DNA from: Carbonactinospora thermoautotrophica
GTDB taxonomy: Bacteria; Actinomycetota; Actinomycetes; Streptomycetales; Carbonactinosporaceae
Reading direction: 5' to 3'
NCBI RefSeq assembly: GCF_001543895.1
Contig: NZ_JYIJ01000015.1
Location: 248,001 to 312,000, forward strand
Length of the DNA stretch: 64,000 nucleotides
The translations under genes and the position numbers were made by a program. A model generated the notes under the pieces. The model was not told the origin of the DNA. It made no database searches and worked only from the letters and a program-made list of their open reading frames with translations. Shown in pieces: positions 1-7,822 of this stretch; position 1 is the stretch's first letter, and every line of letters begins with the position of its first letter.

Positions 1-92
1 GTGGTGCCGGGCCGGTCGAACAGCCTGCCGACCAGTTCCCGGTGTCGTTCGGCCCTCTGACGTCCCTACCCGCGGGGACAGTGCGTTCACGG

Positions 93-1130
93 TCACGACG
101 AGACCTCCTTTCCGCGTCGCAGCCGGTACAGGTTCTTCGGATGCACGCCTTGGTCGAGGACGTCCCGCACGAGGCAGGCCAGCCGATAGTCGGGGTCACG
201 CTCGAGCGCGCGCTCGACCGCGATGCGGGCCAGGACACCGTCCCCGGAGGAGTAGGCGGCCAGGGCGGCCAGGGTGAGCGGCACGAGGTCGTGGGGTGGC
301 GTGGCCCGACGGGCGAGCAGCAGCCACAGGCGCAGGGCGGCCGCGCCGTACCGCCCGTACCGCCACTCGGCGGCCTGGTCGCGCACCGCGTGGTCCTCCA
401 ACCCCAGGACGAGCCGGGCGACTTCCCCGGCCTGGAACGACTCCCCGCCCTGGAGCACCCGCCGGACCGCCCTCCGGAGCAGCGACAGCGACTCTTCACG
501 GAGGGCCTGCACGCCCGATCCGGTGGACAGCCGTCCGGCCAGCTCGGCCTTCACGGTCTTGAAAGCGGCGGCCAGCGCCTCCGCCTCGGCCCCGGTCACG
601 GGTTCCAGCCGCGCCGCCACGGCATCACGGTCCGCCAGCGCCTGAAGCCCCCACGCGCGGGCCGCCCGCGCGACCGGCGAGTCCGGGTGGAACACCAGCG
701 GAGTGCCCTCCGCCGGGCAGCAGGCGGCGACGCAAAAGAACGACCACCACCGCCCGTCCGCCACGTACAGGGCTTCGTGGAGTCCGATCCCCTGCTCACG
801 GAGCGCGCGGTCGAGCGCGTCGACGAGCGGTCGGTGGGGATCCAGCGCGGCGAGGCCGTCACCCCCCGCGTACACCGCGGCCACCGCCTGGCTGGCACCG
901 TCGGCGGCGAGGTGGGCGGCGGCGCACGCGGCGACCGGGTGCCGGCTCTCCGGCGGGGGCAGGTCGCAGCGCAGGACGAGCCCGAGCCGTTGGCGGGGGC
1001 CGCGCAGGGACAGCGCGACCAGACTGTTCCTGGGATGGAAGCCCAGCAGGTACGGCACCGCTTCGACGACGTCGGCGGGCGTACGCAGACGCAGGAGCCG
1101 CCCCGGAGGCGGCGCGGTGGGTTCGGTCAT
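93..1130 (-). CDS. DUF4192 family protein
   Basis: The 345-residue protein has the typical DUF4192 opening: a short linker, then a segment reading LRTPADVVEAVPYLLGF and HPRNSLVALSL at about residues 14-42, as found in actinobacterial DUF4192 proteins. The remainder is Ala/Leu/Arg-rich with helices and no catalytic motif I can name. The biochemical role of the family is not established as far as I know; it is cytoplasmic by appearance, with no signal peptide or membrane segment. I chose ATG at 1130; a GTG seven codons upstream (1151) is possible, and neither has a strong ribosome binding site. It lies near nrdJ-nrdR-lexA, a neighbourhood where this family also occurs in Streptomyces. Confidence 0.8.
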   Translation of the reverse strand: MTEPTAPPPGRLLRLRTPADVVEAVPYLLGFHPRNSLVALSLRGPRQRLGLVLRCDLPPPESRHPVAACAAAHLAADGASQAVAAVYAGGDGLAALDPHRPLVDALDRALREQGIGLHEALYVADGRWWSFFCVAACCPAEGTPLVFHPDSPVARAARAWGLQALADRDAVAARLEPVTGAEAEALAAAFKTVKAELAGRLSTGSGVQALREESLSLLRRAVRRVLQGGESFQAGEVARLVLGLEDHAVRDQAAEWRYGRYGAAALRLWLLLARRATPPHDLVPLTLAALAAYSSGDGVLARIAVERALERDPDYRLACLVRDVLDQGVHPKNLYRLRRGKEVSS

Positions 1131-1241
1131 GACTCGACCGTGCCGCACCACGCCCGATTGCGGCAGATCACCCCATGAAAATGTGGAAACACCTGCTCAG
1201 CGGGCCTGTGGACAACCGTTCCACGCCCGCCGCGGACCGCC

Positions 1242-1772
1242 TCACGGCCGCCGTCCGAACAGCGCGATCAGCGTGGTCTGCGGGTCCGCGTCATCCGGAA
1301 CCGGGACCGGCGCGTCGAAAAGCCCCAACTGGTGCAGTTCGTCCGCACGCGGCGCGTACTGGTCGTACACCAACCTCACCAGCTCCGGGTGGAGCCGTTC
1401 GTCCGCGCCGATCCCCCGGGCGAGGTCCCAGGCGTGCACGAGCAGGTCGCTGATCATCTCCTGGCAGTACTCGGCCGCGTCGACCGTGCCGTACGACAGG
1501 TGCACCAGCTGATCGAGCACGCCGGCCCGAACGCCTCCTGGGCGCCGCGGCGTCCCACGCGCCGACCGGGTCCGCCCCGAGCTGGTCCCCACCTCTTCGG
1601 TCGTCTTGCCGCCGAGCAGCTGCGGCGTCCAGAGCTGTTCGGTCACCAGGTGGTCGACCAGGGCCTGCACGTCCCACTCCGGGCACGGCGTGGGCGCGTC
1701 CGGTCGTCGCGCACCACGTGGCGCGCCGCCCGAACTCACCCGGCGCTTTCCCGTATATTCCGAATCAGGCAT
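1242..1772 (-). pseudogene. Frameshifted TIGR03086-type metal-binding (mycothiol-dependent isomerase-like) gene
   Basis: The reading frame is open for 176 codons, and both ends look like the TIGR03086/maleylpyruvate isomerase-like family: TPCPEWDVQALVDHLV near the start, and LVHLSYGTVDAAEYCQEM followed by SDLLVHAWDLARGIG further on. The middle (about 1520-1595) is nonsense in this frame, whereas the neighbouring frame supplies the expected family text GDQLGADPVGAWDAAA. A missing G in the run at about 1588-1591 followed by a second indel near 1540 would explain this. The N-terminal helix that normally precedes TPCPEW is also garbled. Either the gene carries two compensating indels with a scrambled 25-residue stretch, or these are base-call errors in a GC-rich run. 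The family is common in mycothiol-producing actinobacteria. Confidence 0.6.
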
Positions 1773-1813
1773 AAAACCCGTTCTCCTGCCGGACGCGGGG
1801 TCCGGATCGGCGG

Positions 1814-3115
1814 CTACTCTTCCAGCGGAACCCGGCGCGGGCGCAGTGCTCGGGCCCGCAGCGCGGCCGACACGATCTCCCGGCCCAGCGGCGTGAGCGC
1901 GACGGCGTGCCCACCCGGCTCCGCAGTCTGCCGCACGCACCCCAGCACCTCGCCTGCCGTGAGCCACGGGCCGAGCACACATGCGAGATCGACCGCGTTG
2001 AAGGTGTCGCCATCCGGGGTGTTCCACTCGCCAGCGAGCACGATGTGGATCAACGTGAGCATCAGGTCGATCAACAGCGGCTCGGTGTACCGGAGCAGCA
2101 AAGCGGCAGCCAGTTCGGCCACGGCGGCGTCGAACCCCTCCCCGCTGAAGATCTCTCCCAACGCCACCCGCCACAGCACGGCCGGCTCCCCGATCGCCCG
2201 GTTTCCGAGCGCGGTGGTGTACGCGCGACGGTGCTCGATCCGGACGAGGCCGGCGGCTCGCAGCAGCGCGAAGGCCGCGGACAGCCGCGGCACCTCCTGC
2301 TCGGAGCGGGGCGGCCGGTCGCGGGTCCAGCCGAAGAGCGCCGCCGCAGGCGTCACGACGGACAGGGGCAGCCGGCCCGTCTTAGTGAGCACCAGCCCAG
2401 CGCGCAACCGCTCCAGCAGCCACCGCAGCGGCTCCAGCATCGCCAGCGCCTCCGGGCTGGGCTCGGCCTCGCGCGTGAGCTGCGGCACGACGGGCTGGAG
2501 CAGCACCCGACGGCCCGGGCTGCCGTGCAGCAACCAAAGGCGCAGGCGGGCTTCCTCCACGACCTGGAGCGGCAGCCGACCCGGCCACCGCTCGTGCGGG
2601 GTGACCAGGAACTCATCGGTCAGCTCGGCCGCGTACGCGCGCCACTCCCAGGACCCGGCCCGGACGGCATCCTGGTCGATCCGTGCCTCCAGGAGCCTTC
2701 CGATCTCACGCCGCACCTCGCCCTCGCCAGCACCCATGACGTGGCTCCAGGTGATGCGACCGGTGTTCGGCGGCTCCACCCCGGACGCCTCCATCGCCTG
2801 ACGGTACGCGGTCAACCCGAGGCCTTCCGCCCAGGCGCCGAAGACCGCCCGGGTCCGCGGTGAGCGGCACACCTCGGCCAGCCGCCGGTGCCCGGAGAGC
2901 GTGAAGAGCTCGGCCAAGGCCTCGGCCACCTGGAGCTGCAGCTCGATCGGTACGGGCCACACGGCCGGCAGTTGCAGCCACAGGAAGTCCTGCAGCTCTA
3001 TTTGGGTCAGGTCGTCGAGATCGCCGCCCTGGGGCAGCAACCAGTCCAGTGCCGCCGTCGCAAACCGAGCGGATTGCGGATCCAGGTGGGCGATCAACCG
3101 TTCGAGATTGTTCAT
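1814..3115 (-). CDS. Hypothetical protein, 433 residues, not recognised
   Basis: This intact gene starts at ATG 3115 (residues MNNLERLIAHLDPQSARF) with a purine-rich GGCGG stretch upstream. The protein is mostly helical and Leu/Ala/Arg-rich, with no signal peptide or transmembrane segment. Its last third contains stretches that read like winged-helix segments (AFALLRAAGLVRIEHRRAYTT at about 300-320 and GGHAVALTPLGREIVSAALR near the end), so a nucleic-acid-binding role is possible, but this is inference. Codon usage, with a strong GC bias at third positions, is typical of the neighbouring genes. I cannot assign a family. The closest comparison I can make is with large uncharacterised actinobacterial proteins found next to short SEC-C/plasmid-type hypothetical genes, and this is weak. 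Confidence 0.7.
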   Translation of the reverse strand: MNNLERLIAHLDPQSARFATAALDWLLPQGGDLDDLTQIELQDFLWLQLPAVWPVPIELQLQVAEALAELFTLSGHRRLAEVCRSPRTRAVFGAWAEGLGLTAYRQAMEASGVEPPNTGRITWSHVMGAGEGEVRREIGRLLEARIDQDAVRAGSWEWRAYAAELTDEFLVTPHERWPGRLPLQVVEEARLRLWLLHGSPGRRVLLQPVVPQLTREAEPSPEALAMLEPLRWLLERLRAGLVLTKTGRLPLSVVTPAAALFGWTRDRPPRSEQEVPRLSAAFALLRAAGLVRIEHRRAYTTALGNRAIGEPAVLWRVALGEIFSGEGFDAAVAELAAALLLRYTEPLLIDLMLTLIHIVLAGEWNTPDGDTFNAVDLACVLGPWLTAGEVLGCVRQTAEPGGHAVALTPLGREIVSAALRARALRPRRVPLEE

Positions 3116-3278
3116 GGTCCGCCTGTGGGGAAGCGCTGGGTTGTCAGGGACAGGGATCACCGGATCAACGCTGTGCCAGGCTTGATCCGGGATCACGGTA
3201 ACCGTGCAGGCGCCAGGTGGGCGCTCCGTGAACACCTTCGAGTGATGCTGATAAGGTGCAATTTTTACTTACCGGACA

Positions 3279-3620
3279 TCAGTTAGGCGCGGACGCCGCG
3301 CAATGCCGCCACCCCAGGCGTGCAGCGCTGGGTAGGAAGCTGGGAAGCACAACCGCAGCGGCCAGCACTGCGTAGACCGCCAAGGAGACCGCCGAGAGGA
3401 CGGTCGCCGCCCAGGCGACCACCACCGCGCACGGCGATCGGCGGCGCGGCCACCCCCACCGGCGTGAGCAGGCTGGGCAGCGCTGCCAGCCCCTGAGCCT
3501 CGAGCAGCGAGACGTCCACACGAGCGCTCAGGCCACCGGGAGCAGAAGAAGCCCCGAGGCGGCCAGCGTGGCGAGCACGACGGCGGCGACCAACCCTCGG
3601 GTACGTGGTCCAGGGCGAGC
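3279..3620 (-). pseudogene. Possible remnant of a small membrane protein
   Basis: No single frame is convincing, but reading 5' to 3' on the minus strand and switching frames gives a membrane-protein-like text. First comes a hydrophobic helix (VAAVVLATLAASGLLLLPVA, ending at a stop near 3538), then SARVDVSLLEAQGLAALPSL and TPVGVAAPPIAV in another frame, then a second hydrophobic helix (VVVAWAATVLSAVSLAVYAV) in a third. This is the pattern expected of a decayed two-helix protein. I do not recognise a family. It could also be chance hydrophobicity in GC-rich DNA, hence the low confidence. Confidence 0.3.
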
Positions 3621-3783
3621 TCACACAGGCACAAACCCCTCCACGCGTGCTCCGGCGGCGTCGCCGGCCAGCGCGCCACCGGGCCGACGGGAATCCTCTC
3701 ACCATCCCGCGACCGGGACATCCTGGCTGACGGGGTTTCCCAAGGACGACCGGGTTGCCGGCATGAACTCGGCCGACAGGCCC

Positions 3784-4200
3784 TCAGACTTGCGCCGTCC
3801 CACTGGGCTCCGCGGGCTTCGCCGCTGGCTTCGGCCGGGAGAAACCCAGCGACTCGACCCAGGCGAGCAGTTGCTGCATCACCTGCCGGCTGTTCTCCCG
3901 TACCTCAGGACTGGCCTGCAGACGCTTGGGGAGGTACCACTCGAGAAAGAAGTCCACCGCGCGGAACAGGTGCTCCGCGCCGAAGAGGTTGGCGAAGGCC
4001 CGGTCATCGTCCCGGTCATACGCCGCCTGCCAACGCTGGCGCTCCGCCCCTTCCAGCACGCTGTACGCGAACCGGTCCAGGTAACAGTCGAACAAGTCCA
4101 TGGCGGCCGCCAAGCGCTGATACGCCTGCGGCGACAGGTTCTCGCGCTGTGCGGCACGAAACCGCTCGCACAGCTGCACGATTGTGGGCGACTCGGTCAC
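3784..4200 (-). CDS. Hypothetical protein, 138 residues
   Basis: GTG at 4200 gives a protein starting VTESPTIVQLCERFRAAQRENLSPQAYQR. The opening (LCERF...RENLSP.Y.R) and the later stretch FGAEHLFRAVDFFLEWYLPKRL resemble a family of short uncharacterised helical proteins seen in actinobacteria and archaea; no function is known to me. The C-terminus is a Pro/Lys/Ala tail. The gene overlaps the end of the upstream small frame (stop at 4197-4199) by four bases, suggesting translational coupling if that frame is real. No membrane segment or catalytic motif is visible. Confidence 0.65.
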   Translation of the reverse strand: MTESPTIVQLCERFRAAQRENLSPQAYQRLAAAMDLFDCYLDRFAYSVLEGAERQRWQAAYDRDDDRAFANLFGAEHLFRAVDFFLEWYLPKRLQASPEVRENSRQVMQQLLAWVESLGFSRPKPAAKPAEPSGTAQV

Positions 4201-4538
4201 AGCTTCTGACGGTAATCCTCGCTCAGGATCGGCTCGGCCGCTGGTGTGGCGGCTGCGCGACACCGTGGCCGAGGGTCGGGACCCGGTGCTGGGACCCACC
4301 AACACAAGTTAAACGCCTGAGACGTCCAGCCGGTCACGGACCCGGCTGCCGAAGCCGGGTGGGCCCACCGGCCAGCGGTCCGCGTCGGTGAAGCCATGGT
4401 CGAGTCGCCCACAGTTCGCCCGGTTTCCTCCGCGGTGAGCCCTAGGCGCGCGATGAACTCCGCCACGGCGGCGTGCCATACGGACGCCGTGGGATCGGTC
4501 CCACCGAGGTACGAGGGGTGCTCGTTGGTCACGGCCAC
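4197..4538 (-). CDS. Small hypothetical protein, possibly disrupted
   Basis: This is an open frame of 113 codons directly upstream of, and overlapping by 4 bases, the 138-residue gene. The first 50 residues (YLGGTDPTASVWHAAVAEFIARLGLTAEETGR) look like natural protein. Roughly residues 50-95 are Pro/Trp/Arg-rich and look like out-of-frame translation; the last ten (ILSEDYRQKL) look natural again. This suggests either a short real protein or a gene with internal damage. No family is recognised. Confidence 0.4.
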   Translation of the reverse strand: MAVTNEHPSYLGGTDPTASVWHAAVAEFIARLGLTAEETGRTVGDSTMASPTRTAGRWAHPASAAGSVTGWTSQAFNLCWWVPAPGPDPRPRCRAAATPAAEPILSEDYRQKL

Positions 4539-4773
4539 AACCTAGGCGCGCGCACCGCGGCGTTGACCAGCGTGGTTAACCCGTTTGGTGAGGCAATGCA
4601 TACGAACCGGTGACCGGCCGCACCCGGGCGGCGGCTTCTGCCATCGGGTAAGGTGTGCGATCAAGCCCTGTGCGGTCCGAGTCCTGTGCGTAACGCTACG
4701 CACTCTGGGGCCCACGCGTCAGTAGGTTGGGAACCAGCCACCGCGTCATCCGCTCAGTCGGGAAGGAGCCCGC

Positions 4774-5952
4774 ATGCCGCTGACGCTCTCTGCTGGTAGC
4801 ACGGCGGATCAGCCCGCCCATCCGCACAATCCGCCGCAGAGACTGCGGACCCTGAGCCGGCAGGAACACCTCGACTTCATCCAACGCCTCCCGTCCGCCA
4901 GCTTCCTGCAGTGTCCCTCCTGGGGTGACGTGAAGGTGGGATGGACCGCCGAGAGCCTCGGCTGGGAGGACGCTGAGGGGAACCTGGTGGGCAGCGCGCT
5001 CGTGCTGTACCGGCAGGCGCCCAAGGTCAAGCGGTACTTCGCGTACATCCCCGAAGGCCCGGTCATCAACTGGGCGGACGGCGACCTGTCGCGCTGGCTC
5101 GACCCGCTGCTGGCGCACCTGCGCGAGAAGGGCGTCTTCACGGTGAAAATAGGGCCGCCGCTGGCCGTGCGCCGCTGGGAGGCCGAGACGCTCAAGCGGG
5201 CCATCGCCGCCGGGCGCGCCAAGACCCTGCGGGAGGTGCCGGCCGATCACATCAACGACATCGCGCTGCGGGTCGCCGAGCAGTTGCGCGCTGCGGGTTG
5301 GCTGCACGCCAGCGAGGGCGAGTCGGGCACCGGGGATGTACAGCCACGGTACGTCTTCCAGCTTCCGCTCGCCGAACGCTCGCTGGAAGACGTCTGGAAG
5401 GGCTTCAACCAGCAGTGGCGCCGCAACATCAAGAAGGCCGAGAAGTGCGGCGTCGAGGTGGTCGAAGGCGGGTACGACGACTTGCCGATCTTCTTCGAGC
5501 TGCTGGAGATCACCCAGCAGCGGGACGGCTTCAACCTCGGACGGACGCTCAAGTACTACCAGCGCCAGTACGAGACACTGCGCGCCGAGGACCCGGAACG
5601 CATGAAGCTGTACCTGGCCAAGCACGGCAGCGAGGTGCTGGCGGCGGCCACGATGCTCAAGGTCGGGAACCACATCTGGTTCCAGTCCGGCGGTTCGGCC
5701 AACCACAAGCGCGAAGTCCGGCCGAGCAACGGGCTGCAGTGGCGGATGATCCAGGACGCACATGCGCAGGGCGCGGCCGTGTACGACATGCGCGGCGTCG
5801 GGGAAACGCTCGATCCCGAGGTCCGCAAGTTCGGCCTGCTGCAGTTCAAGCTGGGCACCGGCGGTCAGACGGTCGAGTACCTCGGCGAGTGGGACTTCCC
5901 GCTGAACAAGCTGCTGCACAAGGCGTTCGACTTCTACATGTCGCACCGTTGA
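4774..5952 (+). CDS. femX: FemX/FemAB-family peptidyltransferase (peptidoglycan cross-bridge)
   Basis: This 392-residue protein matches the FemABX family, aminoacyl-tRNA-dependent transferases that add the first residue(s) of the peptidoglycan interpeptide bridge to lipid-linked precursors; Streptomyces FemX adds glycine. Diagnostic text includes FLQCPSWGDVK near residue 45, QWRRNIKKAEKCGVEV at about 212-227, the IWFQSGGSANHKREVRPSNG region at about 302-321 and the C-terminal MRGVGETLDPEVRKFGLLQFK. All follow the duplicated GNAT-like fold of the family, and length is normal. ATG at 4774 is preceded by GGAAGGAG at a good distance. It is monocistronic: a strong hairpin follows the stop at 5984-6036 and the next gene faces it. 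The glycine assignment is from family knowledge only. Confidence 0.88.
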   Translation: MPLTLSAGSTADQPAHPHNPPQRLRTLSRQEHLDFIQRLPSASFLQCPSWGDVKVGWTAESLGWEDAEGNLVGSALVLYRQAPKVKRYFAYIPEGPVINWADGDLSRWLDPLLAHLREKGVFTVKIGPPLAVRRWEAETLKRAIAAGRAKTLREVPADHINDIALRVAEQLRAAGWLHASEGESGTGDVQPRYVFQLPLAERSLEDVWKGFNQQWRRNIKKAEKCGVEVVEGGYDDLPIFFELLEITQQRDGFNLGRTLKYYQRQYETLRAEDPERMKLYLAKHGSEVLAAATMLKVGNHIWFQSGGSANHKREVRPSNGLQWRMIQDAHAQGAAVYDMRGVGETLDPEVRKFGLLQFKLGTGGQTVEYLGEWDFPLNKLLHKAFDFYMSHR

Positions 5953-5983
5953 GCCCGGCCCGGGCCACTGGCGGCCGTCCACG

Positions 5984-6036
5984 GCGTGCCCGCCGTCCCG
6001 GCGGCCGACCGCCGGACGCCGGGACGGCGGGCACGC
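5984..6036 (+). terminator. Strong hairpin terminator after femX
   Basis: A perfect 20-bp inverted repeat (arms 5984-6003 and 6017-6036, 13-nt loop), almost entirely G+C, starts about 30 nt after the femX stop. There is no long T tract, as is common for actinobacterial terminators. Confidence 0.85.
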
Positions 6037-6067
6037 AGGCCCGTAGACCATGCGGCCGTCGCCGAGG

Positions 6068-6099
6068 CCGGGGGCGGGGAGCTGGCTCCCCGCCCCCGG
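6068..6099. terminator. Second hairpin between convergent genes
   Basis: Perfect 15-bp arms (6068-6082 and 6085-6099) leave only a 2-nt centre, so the real loop must open by at least one pair. It sits 58 nt beyond the stop of the minus-strand gene ending at 6157 and also downstream of femX, so it can serve both directions. Confidence 0.75.
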
Positions 6100-6156
6100 G
6101 GGGTTCTCCCGGCACGCCCTGCCACGCGGTCCCAGGACGTCGCCTCGGTGCAGGTG

Positions 6157-6936
6157 TCAGAATGCGGTGTGGTCCAGCCAGTGGTGGAACAGCTCCTCAT
6201 CGCCCAGGACCTCGATCCGGGGGGCGCTCGGCGGGATGCGACGCTGGAGCACCAGGAGCAGGTCCGCGGCGCGGGCGCGGACGGCCACGTCAGCCTTGAC
6301 ATGCCCGTGTTCCCAGACCACGCCGGACGGGGTACGGCGCACCACCCACTCCCCCGCCTCGCCTAGGCCCTCGTCGGTGGCGTGGAAGTGCAGGGTCTGG
6401 CCATCACCGCGCAGTCCGGCGACGGCTGGGTTGGCGGCGGCCGCAGACGAGGTCAGCAGGCCCAGCCCTTCGGAGATCCCGTCGGCGGCCAGTTCCGGGT
6501 CCAGCGTGACGGCGCGGCCCACCGTGAGCTCGGCGTCGGCCCGGTGGACGAGGGTTTCGTACAGCATCCGGCGCACCCAGAACCCGGCGTAGTGCTCGTC
6601 GGTGAACGTCCACACCGGCGTCTCCGGGCCGGCTTCCCGGACCGCCTCCACCAGCCGGGCGGCCCCGGCACGTAGCCACTCCGCGCGCTCCGCGGCGTCC
6701 TCGGGTACCCGCAGGTCATCCACGTCCTCAAGCGCCAGGGGCTCGGGGGACCGCCGGACGACGATCGCGGTGGCCCACCGGTGGGCCTGGCCGACGTGTG
6801 CGACGAGCTGCGCCAGGGTCCACTCCGGGCAGGTCGGCACCTGCCGGGCCAGGTCAGCGTCGTGCACCGCTTCGGCGAACCTCACCGCTTCGGCTTCCAA
6901 TTCGGTGTAGTAGCGGTCGTACCCGAGCTGCACCAT
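6157..6936 (-). CDS. Maleylpyruvate isomerase family mycothiol-dependent enzyme
   Basis: The 259-residue protein has the MDMPI N-terminal domain: a DinB-like bundle opening YYTELEAEAVRFAEAV, then TCPEWTLAQLVAHVGQAHRWA at about residues 35-55, where the His and Glu are in the position of the metal ligands. YETLVHRADAELTVGR follows at about 125-140, and a C-terminal SCP2-like domain ends with LGDEELFHHWLDHTAF. Members use mycothiol as cofactor or are metal-binding proteins of unknown substrate; the substrate here cannot be predicted. ATG 6936 is preceded by GGAGG. A different, broken member of the wider superfamily lies at 1242-1772. Confidence 0.85.
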   Translation of the reverse strand: MVQLGYDRYYTELEAEAVRFAEAVHDADLARQVPTCPEWTLAQLVAHVGQAHRWATAIVVRRSPEPLALEDVDDLRVPEDAAERAEWLRAGAARLVEAVREAGPETPVWTFTDEHYAGFWVRRMLYETLVHRADAELTVGRAVTLDPELAADGISEGLGLLTSSAAAANPAVAGLRGDGQTLHFHATDEGLGEAGEWVVRRTPSGVVWEHGHVKADVAVRARAADLLLVLQRRIPPSAPRIEVLGDEELFHHWLDHTAF

Positions 6937-7139
6937 GGCGATCCTCCGCGCGTGAATGGGCATGTTTCGGCAGGAAGCCGCCAGGACGCGCCAGCGTCCT
7001 GACCGGCACTGGGTACGTTAGGGACTCCACCCGGTGGAGGTTCAAGCCCGGTGAGCGGTCGCCCGGGGAGGCCGTCGCGGCCGGGCTCGACGTCCTCACC
7101 TCGTCGTGTGCTGGCGTCAGGCGTCGCTCCGGGCACTGG

Positions 7140-7634
7140 ACGGGTGCATCGCCGAGATCCACTTCGACGCCGAGCGGAAACCCGCGGCTCGGGTAGTGCG
7201 GCAAGGCGTGCGGGTGATCGAGGCTGGAGGTGTGGAGCCATGCACGGCGACGGCCGGATCGAGGCTCCAGGCCAACCGGGTGGCCAGGGTCAGCGCGTGC
7301 CCGCCGAGGCCCCTGGCAACGGATTCGGAGACCAGGCCGAAGGTCGTGATCTCCACCTCGCCGCCCAGGTGGGCTTCGAGCTCGGCCAGGCCGGCGCCGC
7401 GGTTCCGCACCGGATGATCCATTGCCACCGCCGAGGATCGGACAACCACTCGTCCCACTGCTCGTCCGACCAGGAGCGGCTCGGCCAGTGATACGGCGCG
7501 GCGATCCGCTCCTACGTCGGCCTGATCAGGGGCGAGCCGCGCTCAAGGACCTCGAGCACCACAGCGGGCACGGGCCGAGCCGGGCGAAGCTGGTCGGGAC
7601 CGGTCATCTCCAGGTAGGTGATGATCTCCTCCAC
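7140..7634 (-). pseudogene. Decayed GNAT N-acetyltransferase gene
   Basis: Minus-strand text matching a GNAT acetyltransferase can be followed across three frames. It opens with ITYLEMTGPDQLRPARPV from a possible GTG at 7634, then VLEVLERGSPLIRPT, then an in-frame TAG at 7514-7512, then ERIAAPYHWPSRSWSD. After a frame change near 7400 it reads GLAELEAHLGGEVEITTFGL and GLGGHALTLATRLAWSLDP (acetyl-CoA-binding motif A region). After another change near 7245 it reads AWLHTSSLDHPHALPHY with RGF at the end. One stop plus at least two frameshifts make this a pseudogene rather than a single read error. The intact family (GNATs with the WLHT.SLDHP.AL..Y..RGF ending) acetylates unknown small substrates. 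Confidence 0.8.
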
Positions 7635-7757
7635 GCGCTACCGAACCACCCCCACGACGCGGTATCCCCGCCCCGGTAAGGGGATCCGCGGGGTCGCGCG
7701 GGACTCGGGGAGTCCACTTTTCGACTCCGTCGCCTCGAACGCGGCGTTCGACGCGCA

Positions 7758-7787
7758 AGCGGGGAGCCGACGAGTCGGCTCCCCGCT
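7758..7787 (-). terminator. nrdJ terminator hairpin
   Basis: A perfect 13-bp stem (arms 7758-7770 and 7775-7787) with a CGAG loop lies 36 nt beyond the nrdJ stop. No T tract follows. Confidence 0.8.
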
Positions 7788-7822
7788 CCAGCAGTCGGTT
7801 CGCGCCGGAACAGCGCCCGGGA

